NCBI GenBank assembly: GCA_013396635.1
Contig: WBMW01000424.1
Location: 62,001 to 126,000, forward strand
DNA length: 64,000 nt
From: Penelope pileata
Taxonomy: Eukaryota > Chordata > Aves > Galliformes > Cracidae
Reading direction: 5' to 3'
The notes under the pieces were generated by a model that worked only from the letters and a program-made list of their open reading frames with translations, did no database searches and was not told the origin of the DNA. Shown in pieces: positions 12,685-26,389 of this stretch; the first letter of the stretch is position 1; every line of letters starts with the position of its first letter. A program made the translations under genes and the position numbers.

Positions 12685-15539
12685 GGGGACTTTTTCCGTT
12701 ACAGTGTGATAGGACAAATATTTATGAAACCAGAGCCTCTTTTCAGACACTGAATAATGTCCTAGTTTTCTGGGAGGTTTATAACTAATTTCTTTTAAGT
12801 ACACATAGTAAGTCAGTAATTTAATCAGTTACTCAGCTGAAAGAAGGAAGCTAAACAGTGGTGTGCTGAGCAAAAAAAGACTTGATCCTGATATCTTTCA
12901 CTACTTTCCCATTTGTGTTGTCAGAAATTTCTTGCAACATAAAATTGTTATTTTTCCAGTTAGATTGACTATGTGTTGCTGACTTCCTAACTGCTGTATA
13001 AACTGCAGCCCATGAGACAAAACAGACAGCCACAGGCAGCCCTGAACAGAAATAGTTTCTTCAGCTGCAAAAGAAGCTCCACAGGTTTATTCTCCAAAAT
13101 GAATTTGAGCAGTAAGTTCTGTGTGTAGTATAAAGGAAGACTAAAGGTCAACTCATTCTTATGGAATTAAAAGGTATGAGGCAACACATGGAGAAAGTCT
13201 GTAATCAATGACCAAGTTTTGTGTACAGAAAGGAATCTTCTAAGATATTTGTCTGTTTGTGTCAGCGGCATGAGTGATGGTTTGAAAACTGTAGTACCTA
13301 AACAAATGGACAGGACTTTTACTGACGTATTTGACTAGATAGCAAATATACTGAGACTCTTCACTGTGATCTAAAACTTCTGCTTTTTTTTGTACATATA
13401 GTTTTTAAAATGTAACATTTAAAGAAAAATCAAGGTATATCCTCTTTATTCCACCTTAAGAAATGGCAGCTGATTTCAATGAGCATGAAAGTCTTTGCTG
13501 ATGACAAAGAAAGTTATGCCTTAAAAGTCCATAATCACTGAGACATTATTCTTGGAGAGTCAGGATTCTACACTGTGACAGAAAGAGTGATAACAGCAAG
13601 AAGGATATAGAAAGATATAGAAATGGAAATATTCATAACTCAGAGACCAGATAATGTCCATAGAATTCTATAAATAAATAGATCTTAAAAAATGGTAATG
13701 AGTATTTTTAAAATATTTTGGAGAAGGATGACACAATCAGACTGAAGAATAGCAAAGTCCTGTACACATATGAGAACAGGATGGAATAAATAATAATTAG
13801 TCCATAAAACAGATATTAATTGAGGTTTATTTTAAAGAAAACTTAAAACTTACAGACTTAAAAGTCTGTAACTGTCCTTAAAGGAAAATGACATATGATA
13901 CCAGCTTAGCAAACATAAAATGTGCCAAACTTACATAACAGATTTTTTTCTTTGGCAGTTTTCTAAGCAAAGGCAATGCACAAATCCTGTACCTGTGAAC
14001 TACAGTCAAGTATTTCATATACAGGTGAGGTAAATGTATATATTAATCTGAAGAAGATAGAAATAGTTGAAACTACAAGATCATATGGAGGGGTATTTGG
14101 GAATGAGGAGCTTTAACAGTGGAGGTATTTGTATGTAGAGACAATATTTTAGTGGATAACCTAAAGAATGAGCTTGAAAACTTAGTATTTCAGTTAAAAA
14201 TTGATGAACCCCTTTATACAAAAGATTGGGAGTATGCTGATGAAATTTACTAGCACAGTATTATTAAACATGCTCAAAGGAAAGAAAACTCTGAAAATTA
14301 AATAGAATGAGAAGAAAAGTGTTTAGAGTCAGACTTTGAACAGCAGAAGTGGTGTGAAATTCAGTTTTATGATGTTCAAGTTCATGTTTTTGAGAATCCA
14401 CAACAAAATATTTATTTATAAACTGGTCCTGACCAATTTGGAGTAGACTCATCTTGTTATGCAACCACATACAACAGTAGCAATATGATTTATGCCTCTA
14501 AAAAAAGACAAGTAATGGACCCAAATAAATCTTTCCTGCAGTGGTAGAAACATATTAGTGTCATTGTACAAGAAAGATGTTAATGTCATTTGCAGCTGGG
14601 TGTTTAATATCAGCTAAATATGTTCAAGAAAGATTAAATGAAAGTGGAAGAGGTACAAAGAGGTTAAGATGACCTGGGGGTGTGGAAATGTTCTAAGATT
14701 AAAATTAATAGCTTTATGTAAGGTACATCATGTTTACTGTAGCTGGAAAACAGGCCTTTCAGAAACCCTGGTGTCCTTAATTCTCTTGAAATCAACCTTG
14801 AGAAAGCTTTTTGTGCCAACAAGTTGACAAGATCAAAAAAGTCTATAGTACAGATTTGCTCATGTATTTACATTTGGGAAAAAAAAAAAAAAGATAAGAA
14901 AAAAATATAAAGGTGATGCTACATTTTGCAAGTAAAATGTAGATAATACTTTAAAGGCACAGAAATATGCAAGATATGATAATAACTTAATGAATACCTC
15001 GACTTTATGCTCACCTGGGGATAGTAAAGATAAGCCTAATAACATATATGTTAGATTGTCTTAGGTTTTGTACAGTATCTAAACTATTAATTATTATTCC
15101 AGGACATAACAAATAAATGAATACACTTTTTAGGAGCATGAAAACACTAAAAAAGAATTCACAATATTTATGAACAAATCACAGCCAAAATTGAGGTAAT
15201 TATGAAATACCATGTGGAAACTACACTTGTGAGGTAATAATACACCAATAACAGATTAATCTAGTTGGCCAGATATGAGTTTCTGTAGTTAATGAAATTA
15301 AGAAAAAAAATCTGTGTGTAAAATGGGAATTCTAGAGAGGAATTCTCACCTGAGCAGTAGTACTATGTTTGAGACTCAAAAGCCAGATGCATTGTTTACT
15401 TCCCGAGGCTACAAGAGAATGTTTTGCCCAGTAGCTCAGAAAATAATGCAACACAAGGCAAAAGAAAAAAAAAAACATATACACTGTTTCCAAGGCTGCA
15501 CTCCCTACTGATATAGGAGATATTTAACCAACATTTTGT
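12685..15539. other. Unique AT-rich DNA, no gene seen
   Basis: No gene or known transposon is visible. A perfect 10-base inverted repeat lies at 13850-13871 and an adenine tract at 14879-14892. ORFs do not exceed 68 codons. Confidence 0.7.
13850..13871. repeat. Short perfect inverted repeat
   Basis: The arms TTACAGACTT and AAGTCTGTAA are exact reverse complements separated by two adenines. This gives a 22-base near-palindrome. It is not attached to any recognised transposon. Confidence 0.9.
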
Positions 15540-15945
15540 AGAATCATAGAATGGATTGGGTAGGAAAGGATCATAAAGATCATCTAGCTCCAAACACCTA
15601 CTATAAGCAGGATTGCCACCCGCTACATCAGGCTGCCCAGGGCCTTGAATGCCTCCAGGGATGGAGCATCTACAACTTTTCTGGGCAACCTGTTCCAGTG
15701 CCTCACCATCCTCTGAGTGAAAAACTTCCTCTTAATAGATAATCTAAATCTCTTCTCTTTAATTTAAAGCCATTTTCCTTTGTCCTATCACCATCAAACC
15801 ACATAGAAGGTCAGTCTCCCCCCGTTTATAAGCTCCCGGTAGGTACTGGATGGCTGCAGTGAGATCTCCCTAGAGCCTTCTCTTCTCCAAGTTGAATAAG
15901 ACCAGTTCCCTCAACCTTTGTTCATGGAAGAGGTGATGTTCTTTC
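15540..15945 (-). mobile_element. CR1 LINE, 3' portion
   Basis: The antisense CR1 tail (GAATCATAGAATGG at 15541) is followed by the antisense of the 3' end and the terminal part of ORF2. Recognisable CR1 blocks on the plus strand are GGCTGCCCAGGGCC near 15631, CTGGGCAACCTGTTCCAGTG near 15680, TTTGTCCTATCAC near 15779 and GCCTTCTCTTCTCCAAG near 15877. The last corresponds to the LEKRR region of the CR1 polyprotein. It is 5'-truncated. The small ORFs lying over it are not genes. Confidence 0.92.
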
Positions 15946-17884
15946 AAGGCATTTGGGGCTATTGCTTCCAGTGACAGCAGGTACTTCTGTCTCTGTCACT
16001 CTCATTTCTGTGCCATTAGCATTGCTCACAAATCTGACTCCCCAGGGTTTTCACCAGGAGTCTCTTTTCCATCCCTAATTTTAACTCTTTTCTTTTTCCT
16101 TTCCTTTCTTGGTGGGAAAAGCCCAAATTGAGCCTTTATTCTTTGAACAATAAAATTTATTTTTGCTTATTTTGCAGAGAACCTTAGAGATTAGCAAACG
16201 TGAAATAGGAACAATTTGACTCTAGAGAAATATTAATGTTAAGTTCTGAAATGCAGTTAAAGTAGTTTGCAAACCCAGCTTCTGTAGTGTAACTCTAACA
16301 AAGTACATTGCAAAGCTCAGTTCTGCACCATCTTCCCACAGATTGGCACCATGTTCCTTTCTGCACCCCTCTTTTGATCTATATTAGAATTCTAAGTCTC
16401 TTCTTTGGATTTTCTCTGGAATTCCGCTTGTTTGTAATAGGGAAGATATTGGCTAACCTATGATATAATAGGGTTATCTGTTACTAGACGCATATCAGAT
16501 ACAGGTGTATCACATTTTTTTATTAAATGCATTGGCATGAGCTGTTAACATTTAAAAGCAATTTTCTTGGACTGTCTATATAATTATCTGCCCGTTTCAA
16601 GTGTTGATTACTCTGTGTTTATAGACGTATATCAAGTAAACACACAGGAAAATAAATATATAGTTATGAGACATTTTGCTCTGCAAAACTAAAAGTCGGT
16701 TCAGCTTCAGAAGAGCAAATAAGTCCATTTTAAAAGATGGCACTGAGTGATGAGGTTCAGTATAATGAGAATTTTTTCAGAAAAAATTATGATCCCGTAT
16801 TACGGTACTTTACTTTCGTTATTTTGTATTGTGCTGTTTATTCTTTTTGTTATTTTACATTTCGCCTATACCCAGTAGAACTGTAGTGAAAATATGAATA
16901 AGGACATTTCTTTTTCAATCATGTATTCAGCTTTCATATTATAGTTAATGGGATTTCATTACACTATCAGGAGAAGTGATAACTAAATTAATATAAACAA
17001 TGATTCTTCAGTATCAGTGGTTTATTGTTCTGTGCTATTATTTCTCCATTTTTGCTGCATATCTGGAATATTTGCATCACAATTGTCAAAAGTCTCTTCG
17101 GCTGTGCAACTCTGAACTATGAGCTGAGTTGTATCAATGGCAAGCCTCTCAGGTTGAAAGTGCTTTTTGTATCTAATGGTTCTGTGACCAAGCAAGGAGA
17201 AAATATACGTATGGAAATATTGTCTTTTGTTGTCCCACTCCCTCCCATTTGGGGATGTTTAATAACCCATGTTTCAAACTATCAGCTGAAACAAGAGAGA
17301 GTCAGTAGACTGAATGCATACTGCTCTGGGTATTATGAACATCTGGGAGAAGAGATGTACAGTAAAGCTTTCTCCTGGTAGCGAATTATTGAAATGCCAC
17401 ATGACAAAACAGGCAAGATAAACCTATTGCTGCATATAATGATGTTCCATCTGCCAACATTGACGGTATTTGTTATCTGTACCTTTTCCTTGCACAAGGT
17501 TTCACAGAGCTTTGATAATGTTTTTATTATTCTATCCTAAATGAATTTTTCATAAGTAGTTATTAATAGCTGTATTTTTATCAAGGAAAACATGAGTTTC
17601 ACAGTCAATTTGCATAAATGCAGTAAGCATATTTACATACATGTGTCTCAGGGAATCAGCATATCTAACTATTTACTGAGGAGATATTAGCTCTGTCTTC
17701 TTTTTAAATGGGAGACCTTCACTTAAAAGATCTATTCTTTGCAAACATGCAAACTGTAATCTACTTTACATACATTTGAATAGTCAGAATTATCACTATC
17801 TTTATAATATGTATGCATTCTGAAATCAGTGCAAATGCATTTTACTGTCTTATTAATTACTCCTCAGAGTAATTCCTAAGGTCC
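15946..17884. other. Unique DNA, no gene seen
   Basis: No gene is supported. A 118-codon ORF at 17025-17381 resembles no family I know. A motif-dense stretch near 16545-16640 is noted as a candidate conserved element. Confidence 0.65.
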
Positions 17885-18615
17885 AGTCAAGTCCCAAAAA
17901 CCTTCAAGGATGGAGATTTCACAGCTTTCCTGTTCCAAAGACACTGTTCCAGTATTTGACCAGCCTCATGGTCTCACTGTATCTTCTCTGTATCCCCTGG
18001 TCATATACAGAACTGGCTCCAGCCTTTCCTTGTGTGTCACGGAGATACATCCTAAGATGCAAGACTTTGCATTGGTTGCTGCTGAATTTAACAAGATTCA
18101 TATCAGCTTATTTCTTCAGCCTGTCCTGATCCCTCTGAAGAGTAGTCCTGCCCTCCAGTATGCTGACTGCTGCCCTCTTAAATTGATGTTATCTCCAAAC
18201 ATGCTGAAACTGCCCTCCATCCCATCACTCGTGTTTAATGAAGACTTTAGGCAGTATTGATCTCAGTACTGACTCCTGAGGAATTCTAGTTACTGGCAGC
18301 TACCTGGACTTTGTGCCACAGATGATAACAGTGATCAAGTCCAACAGTCGAACCACTTTTCCAACTTATCCAAGCACAAACTGGGTTATAAGGAGACTGC
18401 AGAACACTACTAAAGTCATAGTATGCAATATCCACTGATCTTTCCAGATTTGCTCTGCAGATTTGCTCTGCAGCCACCTTATAAAGTTAGTCAGATGTGA
18501 TCTGCCTTCATTAAAGCCATGTTGACTGCTCCATATCACCTTGTTTCTTGGGTGAGTAAATACATCTTATAAAAGGATTTGCTCCATAATATTCCAAGGT
18601 ACTGATGTTAGTCTG
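17885..18615 (-). mobile_element. CR1 LINE, internally deleted and diverged
   Basis: On the plus strand, TTCAAGGATGGAGATTTCAC (17902) through GACCAGCCTCATGG is the antisense of the 3' part of CR1. It then passes into antisense ORF2, including GCAAGACTTTGCATTGG near 18059, CCTGATCCCTCTGAAGAG near 18124, TACTGACTCCTGAGGAAT near 18266 and TTAAAGCCATGTTGACTGCT near 18510. Together these match the order of the avian CR1 reverse transcriptase region read backwards. The element is clearly older than the other copies. It lacks its 3' tail and has an internal deletion between the 3' portion and ORF2. The 116-codon plus-strand ORF at 17910-18260 is antisense to it and not a gene. Confidence 0.82.
18446..18471. 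repeat. Tandem 13-mer duplication
   Basis: AGATTTGCTCTGC occurs twice in direct succession inside the CR1 relic. It looks like a recent slippage event. Confidence 0.9.
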
Positions 18616-21600
18616 GCTGTATTTATTTGGATTCCCGATCTTTGTATAATATGTTTAAATATGTTTGATAAAGTTCACAACATTTTGATGTACTTCTCTT
18701 TCACTTACGATAAGTATTATGTGTTCTTACCTGCAACACTTGTGACACATTCTTTAAAAAAGAGCAGTTATCCCTAGTGAAAAAGGTATTTTAGTCTCTC
18801 AAATACTTTCCTTCAAGTGCTGTCTACTTCTGTCTGCACTATGACAGTTTCATTTGCTAAGGAAAGCCCTTTATGAAGTTGAATACAGTCTACAAATTCA
18901 GCTAGGTGTACATGTGTATTGAAAGAGCAGTGAACAGATTCACTTCAGACACTAATTTATTGTTTGCAAAGGATGTTGAGCTACCGAAGAGAGTGTTTAC
19001 CTGGTCTTAAACACAGCATACCTTTTAATTAGACAAGAAACCACAGGAAAAAAATGTGTAAAACAGTACAGAATAAGCAGCTGCCACCTACAGCTTAAGC
19101 TCAACCCTTTTCTGTAGTCCAAGTTCTTAAGCTAATGTGGCATTGAAGTGCCACGGTTATTTGCTATCTAAATACAAAATGTTATATTTTTATAGTATTA
19201 TAGACCATGCTTGACACCACTTAAATACCTATTTGCAGAGCCGATTCGAGGCCTAGACAATACACTGCTGAATGACGGAAAATGACCATGGGTCCCTGTT
19301 AGCTCTGATTCAGTCTGCCTATTGGTGAGAGAGGTTAGAAGCAGATCTCATCTCACACAGCTCAGTCTTGTCACAGAGGACACAATGGGAACTACATGGT
19401 TATTTTTTCCTGGGTTCAGATGCCAGATGGCATTTGAGACAGGAATAAATCTTCTAATTAGTCTTTCCTATATGGTTATAAGCTAAAGATGTTTCTATAG
19501 TAGATGGAAAGTGTTGAGCTTTACTCTTTTCCCTTTCTCAGTGAGTCTACAGAAAAGACTCCAGTATAAAATTTTCACCTTTACAGGTGCTTCTTTTTTA
19601 TCACAATTTGGTTGTAAAAATGCTGAAACAGGGAACCTAGATTACTTTACCTAAATCAAAGGCAAAATTTCTTCAGTTTCTCATCTAAAGATATAACAAC
19701 TCATTGGCCAGATATAATAATTTAACCCCATGCAAATATTTCTGAACATATTTATTCATTATTCAGCAGCAACCTTAAGAGATGCTACTGTGGAAATATT
19801 GAGATGATTGTCATACATCATGGAAACTACATTGAGACATGCAGAGCTTTCCAATCTTTACATTGCTCTTACTCAGAGAATAACAGCTGTTGTTTTCAAA
19901 ATATTTGACAGATTTTCCACCACATTTTTTCTTCCCAATAACAGTGTCTCCCACATATACTTTGAAGGACTGGAAAATAATAATAATTCATCAGTGATCT
20001 TCTGCTGACACTCATTCCAGTCACTGCTGACATGTGTTTTAACTAAGCTGACTTGATTCTGCCTCTGATCTTAGGTGTTCACTCCAGCTTTTCCAAAATG
20101 AATAAATGTAACAAGTAGATCAGTGTTTATATCTAGACTGGTTAGAATTATATGAACAAAACTGCAAAAAGTGCTAAGTAATTTGCAAAGTCATGCCCTG
20201 CATGATTCTTACTGTAAAAATGTGCTGGTTCTCTAAGTCTATGGCTTACATTCTCTCTCACTGACTGACAGAAAAAGGTTCAGATCTAGAATGCAATGTT
20301 TCCAAAAAAAATGCAGTTCCGACGAGCTCAAGGAGGAAGCCCAAGTGTGAGTAGATGGTTTGTGGCTGAAAGTGCAAGGCTCTGGTGAAGGTTGCATATG
20401 ACCTTGTGCTACGGGCTTTGAGCATCAATTCTGCATATATACAGAGAGGATTTGAAACTGATGGTCACCTTTTCACATGGGACATACCGATATACTCTAA
20501 GTCTGTGGAGTGTTCAGTTGGAAAAAATACATATGTAAATACATTTATCTCGATTTCATGATATTTCTAAGCTTTGCCTCTGAGGTTACAGAAGTCCTCT
20601 CAACTGTTTAAGCCATCACTTAACCAGCAGTGTCAGAAAAAAGAAGAAATCGCAAAATGAAGTACAGTTCTCCTCTTTCCTCCTTGCGAGGCAGTTTATT
20701 CTCTCTGTTTAGAAGGGAAGAATTCCTGTGCCTTTGGAAAATTTTCTAAGTAAATCTACTTGGTTAACTATGCTGCATTTTTTCTGATCTTGTTTCTTGG
20801 TGGTAAAGGAATATTGAGATGTTACATATTTTAATAATCCACAAAAAACTGTGTAAAATACAACAATAGTGATGTGGCGGCTAAGAATTGTTGTATTGCT
20901 TGTAACTTGAATAGCCAAGAGGAAAAGACAACATCATATCCTGAATTACCAAAATTTTCATACTTTTTTAAAAACTTTCTGCAAACAATATTTAAACTAT
21001 TTAGAAAATACCTAAGGATGTAAATCAAACTGGTTTTGTTTCTTTGCTGTTATCCTGTGTTGAGCATTGTGAAAAGACTTACAAAAATAATTGTCCAATG
21101 TATTTTTGATCTCAGCCTCACATTGAGCAAGCATACAGACAACCTTTAAGACATTTACTGAATATTGAATTATGCTGAACCACAGTAGAGTACATGTTAT
21201 TAGAGTACGGAAAGTAGGAAAATATATAGTGACAGATGAAATGTGATTTCTGTGTACCACAGTGGAATGTACACAATGCAGTAGTCATATTATTTGTAAA
21301 CTAAGTTCTAAGAATTCTGAACCATACCTACGTTAGTTGTCTAAGCTTTATCAGCTTCTTTCTGTTTGCTTCTTCCTCTTGTGCACCGTTTTCAGTAGTA
21401 TATAGTCAAAGATCACAAGTGATGAACAACTGCTTAGAGAGAATTATTGCCTTCAGAAAGTCTATGATAATGGCCAATTTCCCCATTTTCCCTGATAATC
21501 CTCCATTTACATGGTTCTCTTATGGTAACATATAAGAAATACATTGGAGATGTTGTAGATTCATCATTAGTTTTTGTATTGAATTCCTAGTAAAAACGTA

Positions 21601-23384
21601 AAATAGTCATTAGTAGATGTCAAACTAGATATGACACCCCAAAAACAGTCAGCAGAGCTTAGAAAAGTGAAGCTGTGGGTTTGAAGGATGAGAAAGGACA
21701 GGTACTAGAGACGTGGAAGAGAACATTTATGTTTCTCTCTTAATAAACTTTGCAATTAAGTTTTTCATTTTCTCTACTTTTGGAAGCATTTTTTGCTGGG
21801 ATTCAAATGATTCTGTGCCATACCTCACCACTCGTACTCTCAATTTTAACTCTCTGAAGTGCAGTTCTTTTTAAGCAATGCTAAATTGCAGAACAAATCC
21901 AGATAACGAGAATTCCTATTTAGAGTTTTAGCTATGTTCTTCAAAGGAGTACTACTAAGAAAAAGAAGGGAGAAAGAAAATATGAAAGTGTTACATGTAA
22001 CATGATCATGACAATGTTCAGATAATCTCTGTGCTTCCTAGATGCTGTATAAAAGAAATGGTCTTCCTACTCAGAATTAGGAAAAACATTATGTGTACCA
22101 TCTGTTCTGTTTTAATCTGCTTTCACAGCTTTAATATTTAAGTTTTATAATCAACATTCACGTTTCTTCTCATCTCTATTTTACTGTGACTTTTTCCTAA
22201 CATAGACAAATAAATTATTTGTAAAATAAAATAACCTTAAAACTCTTTATTCTTACAAATAATACTCTACTTACCAAGAAGTTACGAGTGTTTGAGAATC
22301 ACAAAAATCGCTTTCAAAGGTGACTTCATAACAACTTTGAGGTATAATCCTCTGTAATAATTTGTTAGCTTTCTTGTATTCTCTGTCTTCTATATGCCTT
22401 TCATTTTTTCTGAAATACAACCATAATTAAAATAAGGTGTAATCAAAATGCAAAACTTTATGCTAAGAGAGCACAAAGTATATCTTCATAACATAATGAG
22501 AGATTTCAGGTCTGATTCAATACGCTGACTAAGGTTATACATGAATATTTCAGGTACTAATTTTCAACATATTTATGAAAAAATAGTTTATGGTAGTCAT
22601 TATAAAGAAATGTAGTAAAGAGGTTTTATAATTTCTTTAATTCCCAGTAAGTAGTGAGAAGGTATAATTATAATGAAACTAAGTAGACTATTATTTTTAT
22701 TTTAGAAACCTTCTAAAAAGAATAATTTATCCAAATAAAACCTTTAAGATTGCCCAGAATCTTTTCAAAATTGTCTGTGGTAGAACTATTTTCTTTATTA
22801 CGTTATTAATAATGTAAATAAATTGTTGTTTTACGGTTGCTATCTCATTTGTTAAATCAAAAAATATCACAGAATTTTACTGAAAATTTCTAGCAAGGAA
22901 AATGATTATACTCTCAAGCAGGAAGAAATATTCATCAAATTAGTTGGCCAACTTAGCACTTGCAAAGAAAGTTAATTGAATCTTGAATGTATATCTTTTT
23001 TCATCTCTCATTCCCCTTTCACTCACAGTGAAAATACCTCCCTAAAAAAATGTGAGTTTTGTAGAGCTGTAGCCATCAGATGGCTGAGCAGATTTAAACT
23101 GGTAATGCTAAAATGGATTATGAAGGGATATTTGCACATCATCTTCTACAGAAACATCATAGTGTCCCCAAATTACTTTCTATGTTGTCTCTTAAAGCTC
23201 TGCTTCACTGCCTGTCAACACTTTCACCTGCCATAATCCTCTGTTAAAGCCAGTGGAAAAGAGCTAGTGATATCATCACTATACTGTGCTTACAGTGGAG
23301 ATCATTAAAATAGAGGCTTTTCTGGTCCATGTTCTGAGATTCATATCCGTGCTCACAAGTCAGTTCCACCCAGTTGGACTTCCT
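18616..23384. other. Unique AT-rich DNA, no gene seen
   Basis: About 4.8 kb without a recognisable gene, RNA gene or transposon. ORFs are all under 83 codons and show no family features. Confidence 0.7.
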
Positions 23385-23502
23385 AGTGTCTGATCTAGTG
23401 GTTGGCAAACCTGCCATGGCAGGGGGGCTGGAACTGGATGAGCTTTGGGGTCTCTTCCAACCAAAGCCCTTCTACAATTCTATATGATTCTATAAGTCTA
23501 AA
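23385..23502 (+). mobile_element. CR1 LINE, short 3' end
   Basis: The segment reads in sense as a CR1 terminus: GGTTGGCAAACCTGCCATGG (23400), GGGGGGCTGGAACTGGATGA near 23423, TCTCTTCCAACC near 23452, and a tail with two ATTCTATA/ATTCTATG-like units (23478-23496). Only the last 120 or so bases are present, so it is heavily 5'-truncated. Confidence 0.92.
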
Positions 23503-26389
23503 TTTTGCCTGCAACAATTGCTCGAATCAAAACAAAAAATAAAGTCTCAGTAATCCACTGTGATAAATTCTTTATAAGTAAGAAGTAGGTTCGCTCATCA
23601 GAGGAGATCTGCAAGTTCATCCAGCCAGTAGGATCTTTTCAATTGACATGTTATATTTGGATATATCGGAAAATTTTTAAGCTGTTTTTTTAAGATGCCC
23701 GCAACTTTTGTAAGTTTTTACTTCCTTTCCTGGAAATACTTATCTCTAGCAGATGTCTTAGTAGAAGCAAAGAGAGGTGCTGGAGCAGACTCCAGATATG
23801 TCTGTAAAAAGAACAGAAACAAACTATATGCTTGATTTCAATGTGCCTCATGTAGATAGACAATTAAGTTTGCATAGAGATGGTGTCAGTGCCCAGACGA
23901 ATTGTCTGAGCAACCCTAACATGATCTTGATTTTCAAGTCTTTGCAGCCTCTACATATACATAAATATTGCAAAGATATATTCTAATATATTCAAAACAA
24001 ACTCACACAGAAAATAAGTTTTTTGACCAATGCTGCAGAAACTCAGTTTATGAGTTTACATATGTGAGACAAAGTTTTATCTTTAGTTAATAGCTGCCTG
24101 TTGGAAATTCTACTCCAACTGCTGATCTTGCTATTATTTCTTAAAAACAAAAGAAATGGTTAAAGTTTCTGTTGAAAGACCTTTCAGCTAGGAGTATTTT
24201 AGTCTGCATATTTTCTGAGTGTAGAATATAACTGACTAGTTGGTAAGCACTTTACATTCTAAGAACATTAGGAACATTTTCCCAGTAATTTTACTTTATT
24301 ATACAGTTGCAGAAAGTATTGGCATGTACCGTATGAGGTACTGAAGTACTTACATTCCCTTTAGCCCTCATCACACAAAATGATTAATATACAATTAAAT
24401 CTGAGAAAAAATCTGTATAAATACCAATCTGTACAAATGAGTGATATGGCCCCTGCAGAGGTTTGAGTTATGCTGATGTGAAGGTTTGGAAGGGACAGAT
24501 CACAATAAAAATAAGTAATATAATTCCAAAAAAATCGGACTTTTTGTGTGGATTTATGAATAATACAATGTACTATTCCATTATTTGTATTCTGTACAAT
24601 GTGGAGTTAAAAGTATCCATTACACATATCCTTCTCTTTTGGTTATCAGTTTAGTGAAACCTGAATTATGGTTTGATGAAAGGGAGATTTTCAGAGAAGA
24701 AAGGCAATAATTTAATGAAGGTTCCTAAGCTGGTGTTGGCGATTTTTAGAATGTCTCCTTCTTTCATTATTCATTAGTCAGTCAAATGTGAATTATTATT
24801 CCTGCATGCATTTTTTATTTATTGTTTTTTCTCCCTAATATGTTGACTGAAAATTTTAATAAGATAATAACAAATAGCAGTTGGGAAATAATGCATCACA
24901 GATTAAAAAAAAATCTCATAGAAATATGTGACAAAACATGACATTTGGGGAATCGTGACTTCCTTCTGCTATCACAGATATGTTAGCACTCACTTCATTC
25001 AGTGAATTTACCATTTTAAACAGCAAAAGTGAGAGGGGATGTTGAAAGGCAGGTATAAGATAGTAAGCTTTCTCTTGATAAGTAAAATTAAAATATCAGA
25101 ATTTCTTTGCATGGTTTTCTATGTTTTTACATGGGAGTTTATTTCATAGATAGCAACTTTTCTTTCCTCAGTGCTCCTATGAGATGTTTTAATGTAGTTG
25201 CTATGAGCATAAAACATTGTTTACGTAGCAAAGCTTCAAGGGCAGGTTAGAGCTTCAGGTTAACTTATTTTCTAAATCAGTCTTTAGCTTTATACTTTTC
25301 CAGTGTAGCATGTCTTTTAAATAAAATTGCTTTCTTCTTTATAAAGAAAGGAATTCACGATTTTGAAAGGGTGAGACTTGGATCACTATGGTTTATGTAT
25401 TGAAATGTAAATTTGATTGTACGCTAAAACTCGTCTTCAAGATAAGTCAACATTTAAGCACATTTTAAACTACTAAGGAAATATTAAAAACATCTGGCAC
25501 ATTAATGGGACATAGCAAGAGTGAAGGAGTAGGGAATACTTAATTCCCAGTCTTTCCGTGAAAAGTTTGTCAACACGTATGTGGAGTCTTAGAGAAAGTT
25601 TCAACTGCCAATTTTCTAAAAACAAGTGTTATATGGAAAAGACACTGGAGAAATACAGGGAGCTTCTCTCTCTGTTTGCATATTCTGTATGATTAATAAA
25701 GAATATTGCAGAGACTAAAACATATTTTCATTTCTACAACAAACTTGGTATGTTTAGAAGGTTTCTTCACTAGGGAGGTTTCATCTAACATTCTTTCTCA
25801 TCCAAACAATACCTCATAATCCAAACTTACCAAACATTCAAACTTACCTCATAATTTACTTATTTGTTGACTACTTTTTGTCTTTTCATATTAGCATCAC
25901 TTTTCCCTCAAGGGTAGTGCAGCTCTTTCAGCATATCTTATAAGCACTCCTGAATCCAAGACAGAGATAAAGTTAAGCAGTATTGGATTAAAGGAATGAA
26001 GCAAATGTTATATAACCAAAAGTTATTAAAGGTGGTTTATACAGAGTTTCACGAAATCTTCTGTGGAAATTTATTTTAGTTTTGTATAAAACAATGTTTT
26101 ACATCCAGACATGGCTTATATTTTAACCCATATTCATTCAGCTTCACATGCTTAAAAATCAGAAGTTTCTTCAATGATTACCATTACAAGCAACACTAAA
26201 ACAAGATTTTGTCTGAAAGGGGAAAAAAATAGTGAGATAATATGTTTTGGAAAAGCACATTGTGATGTAAGGAAAAAACTGCAAGAGGCAAACATTGGTG
26301 AAATCTGTGGTGCATTAGTAGATACAAAATTAGAGATATGTTTGCAAGGTGATGCAACTCCATTGAAATCTGTACAACCTGGGAAATAA
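23503..26389. other. Unique AT-rich DNA, no gene seen
   Basis: No gene or transposon is visible. ORFs reach only about 70 codons. Confidence 0.7.

Noticed and set aside
17025..17381. 118-codon ORF with Cys-rich start
   Set aside because: No recognisable domain, no signal for a gene, and composition equals the surroundings.
17910..18260. 116-codon plus-strand ORF
   Set aside because: It is antisense to a CR1 LINE fragment and its residues follow from the CR1 sequence read backwards.
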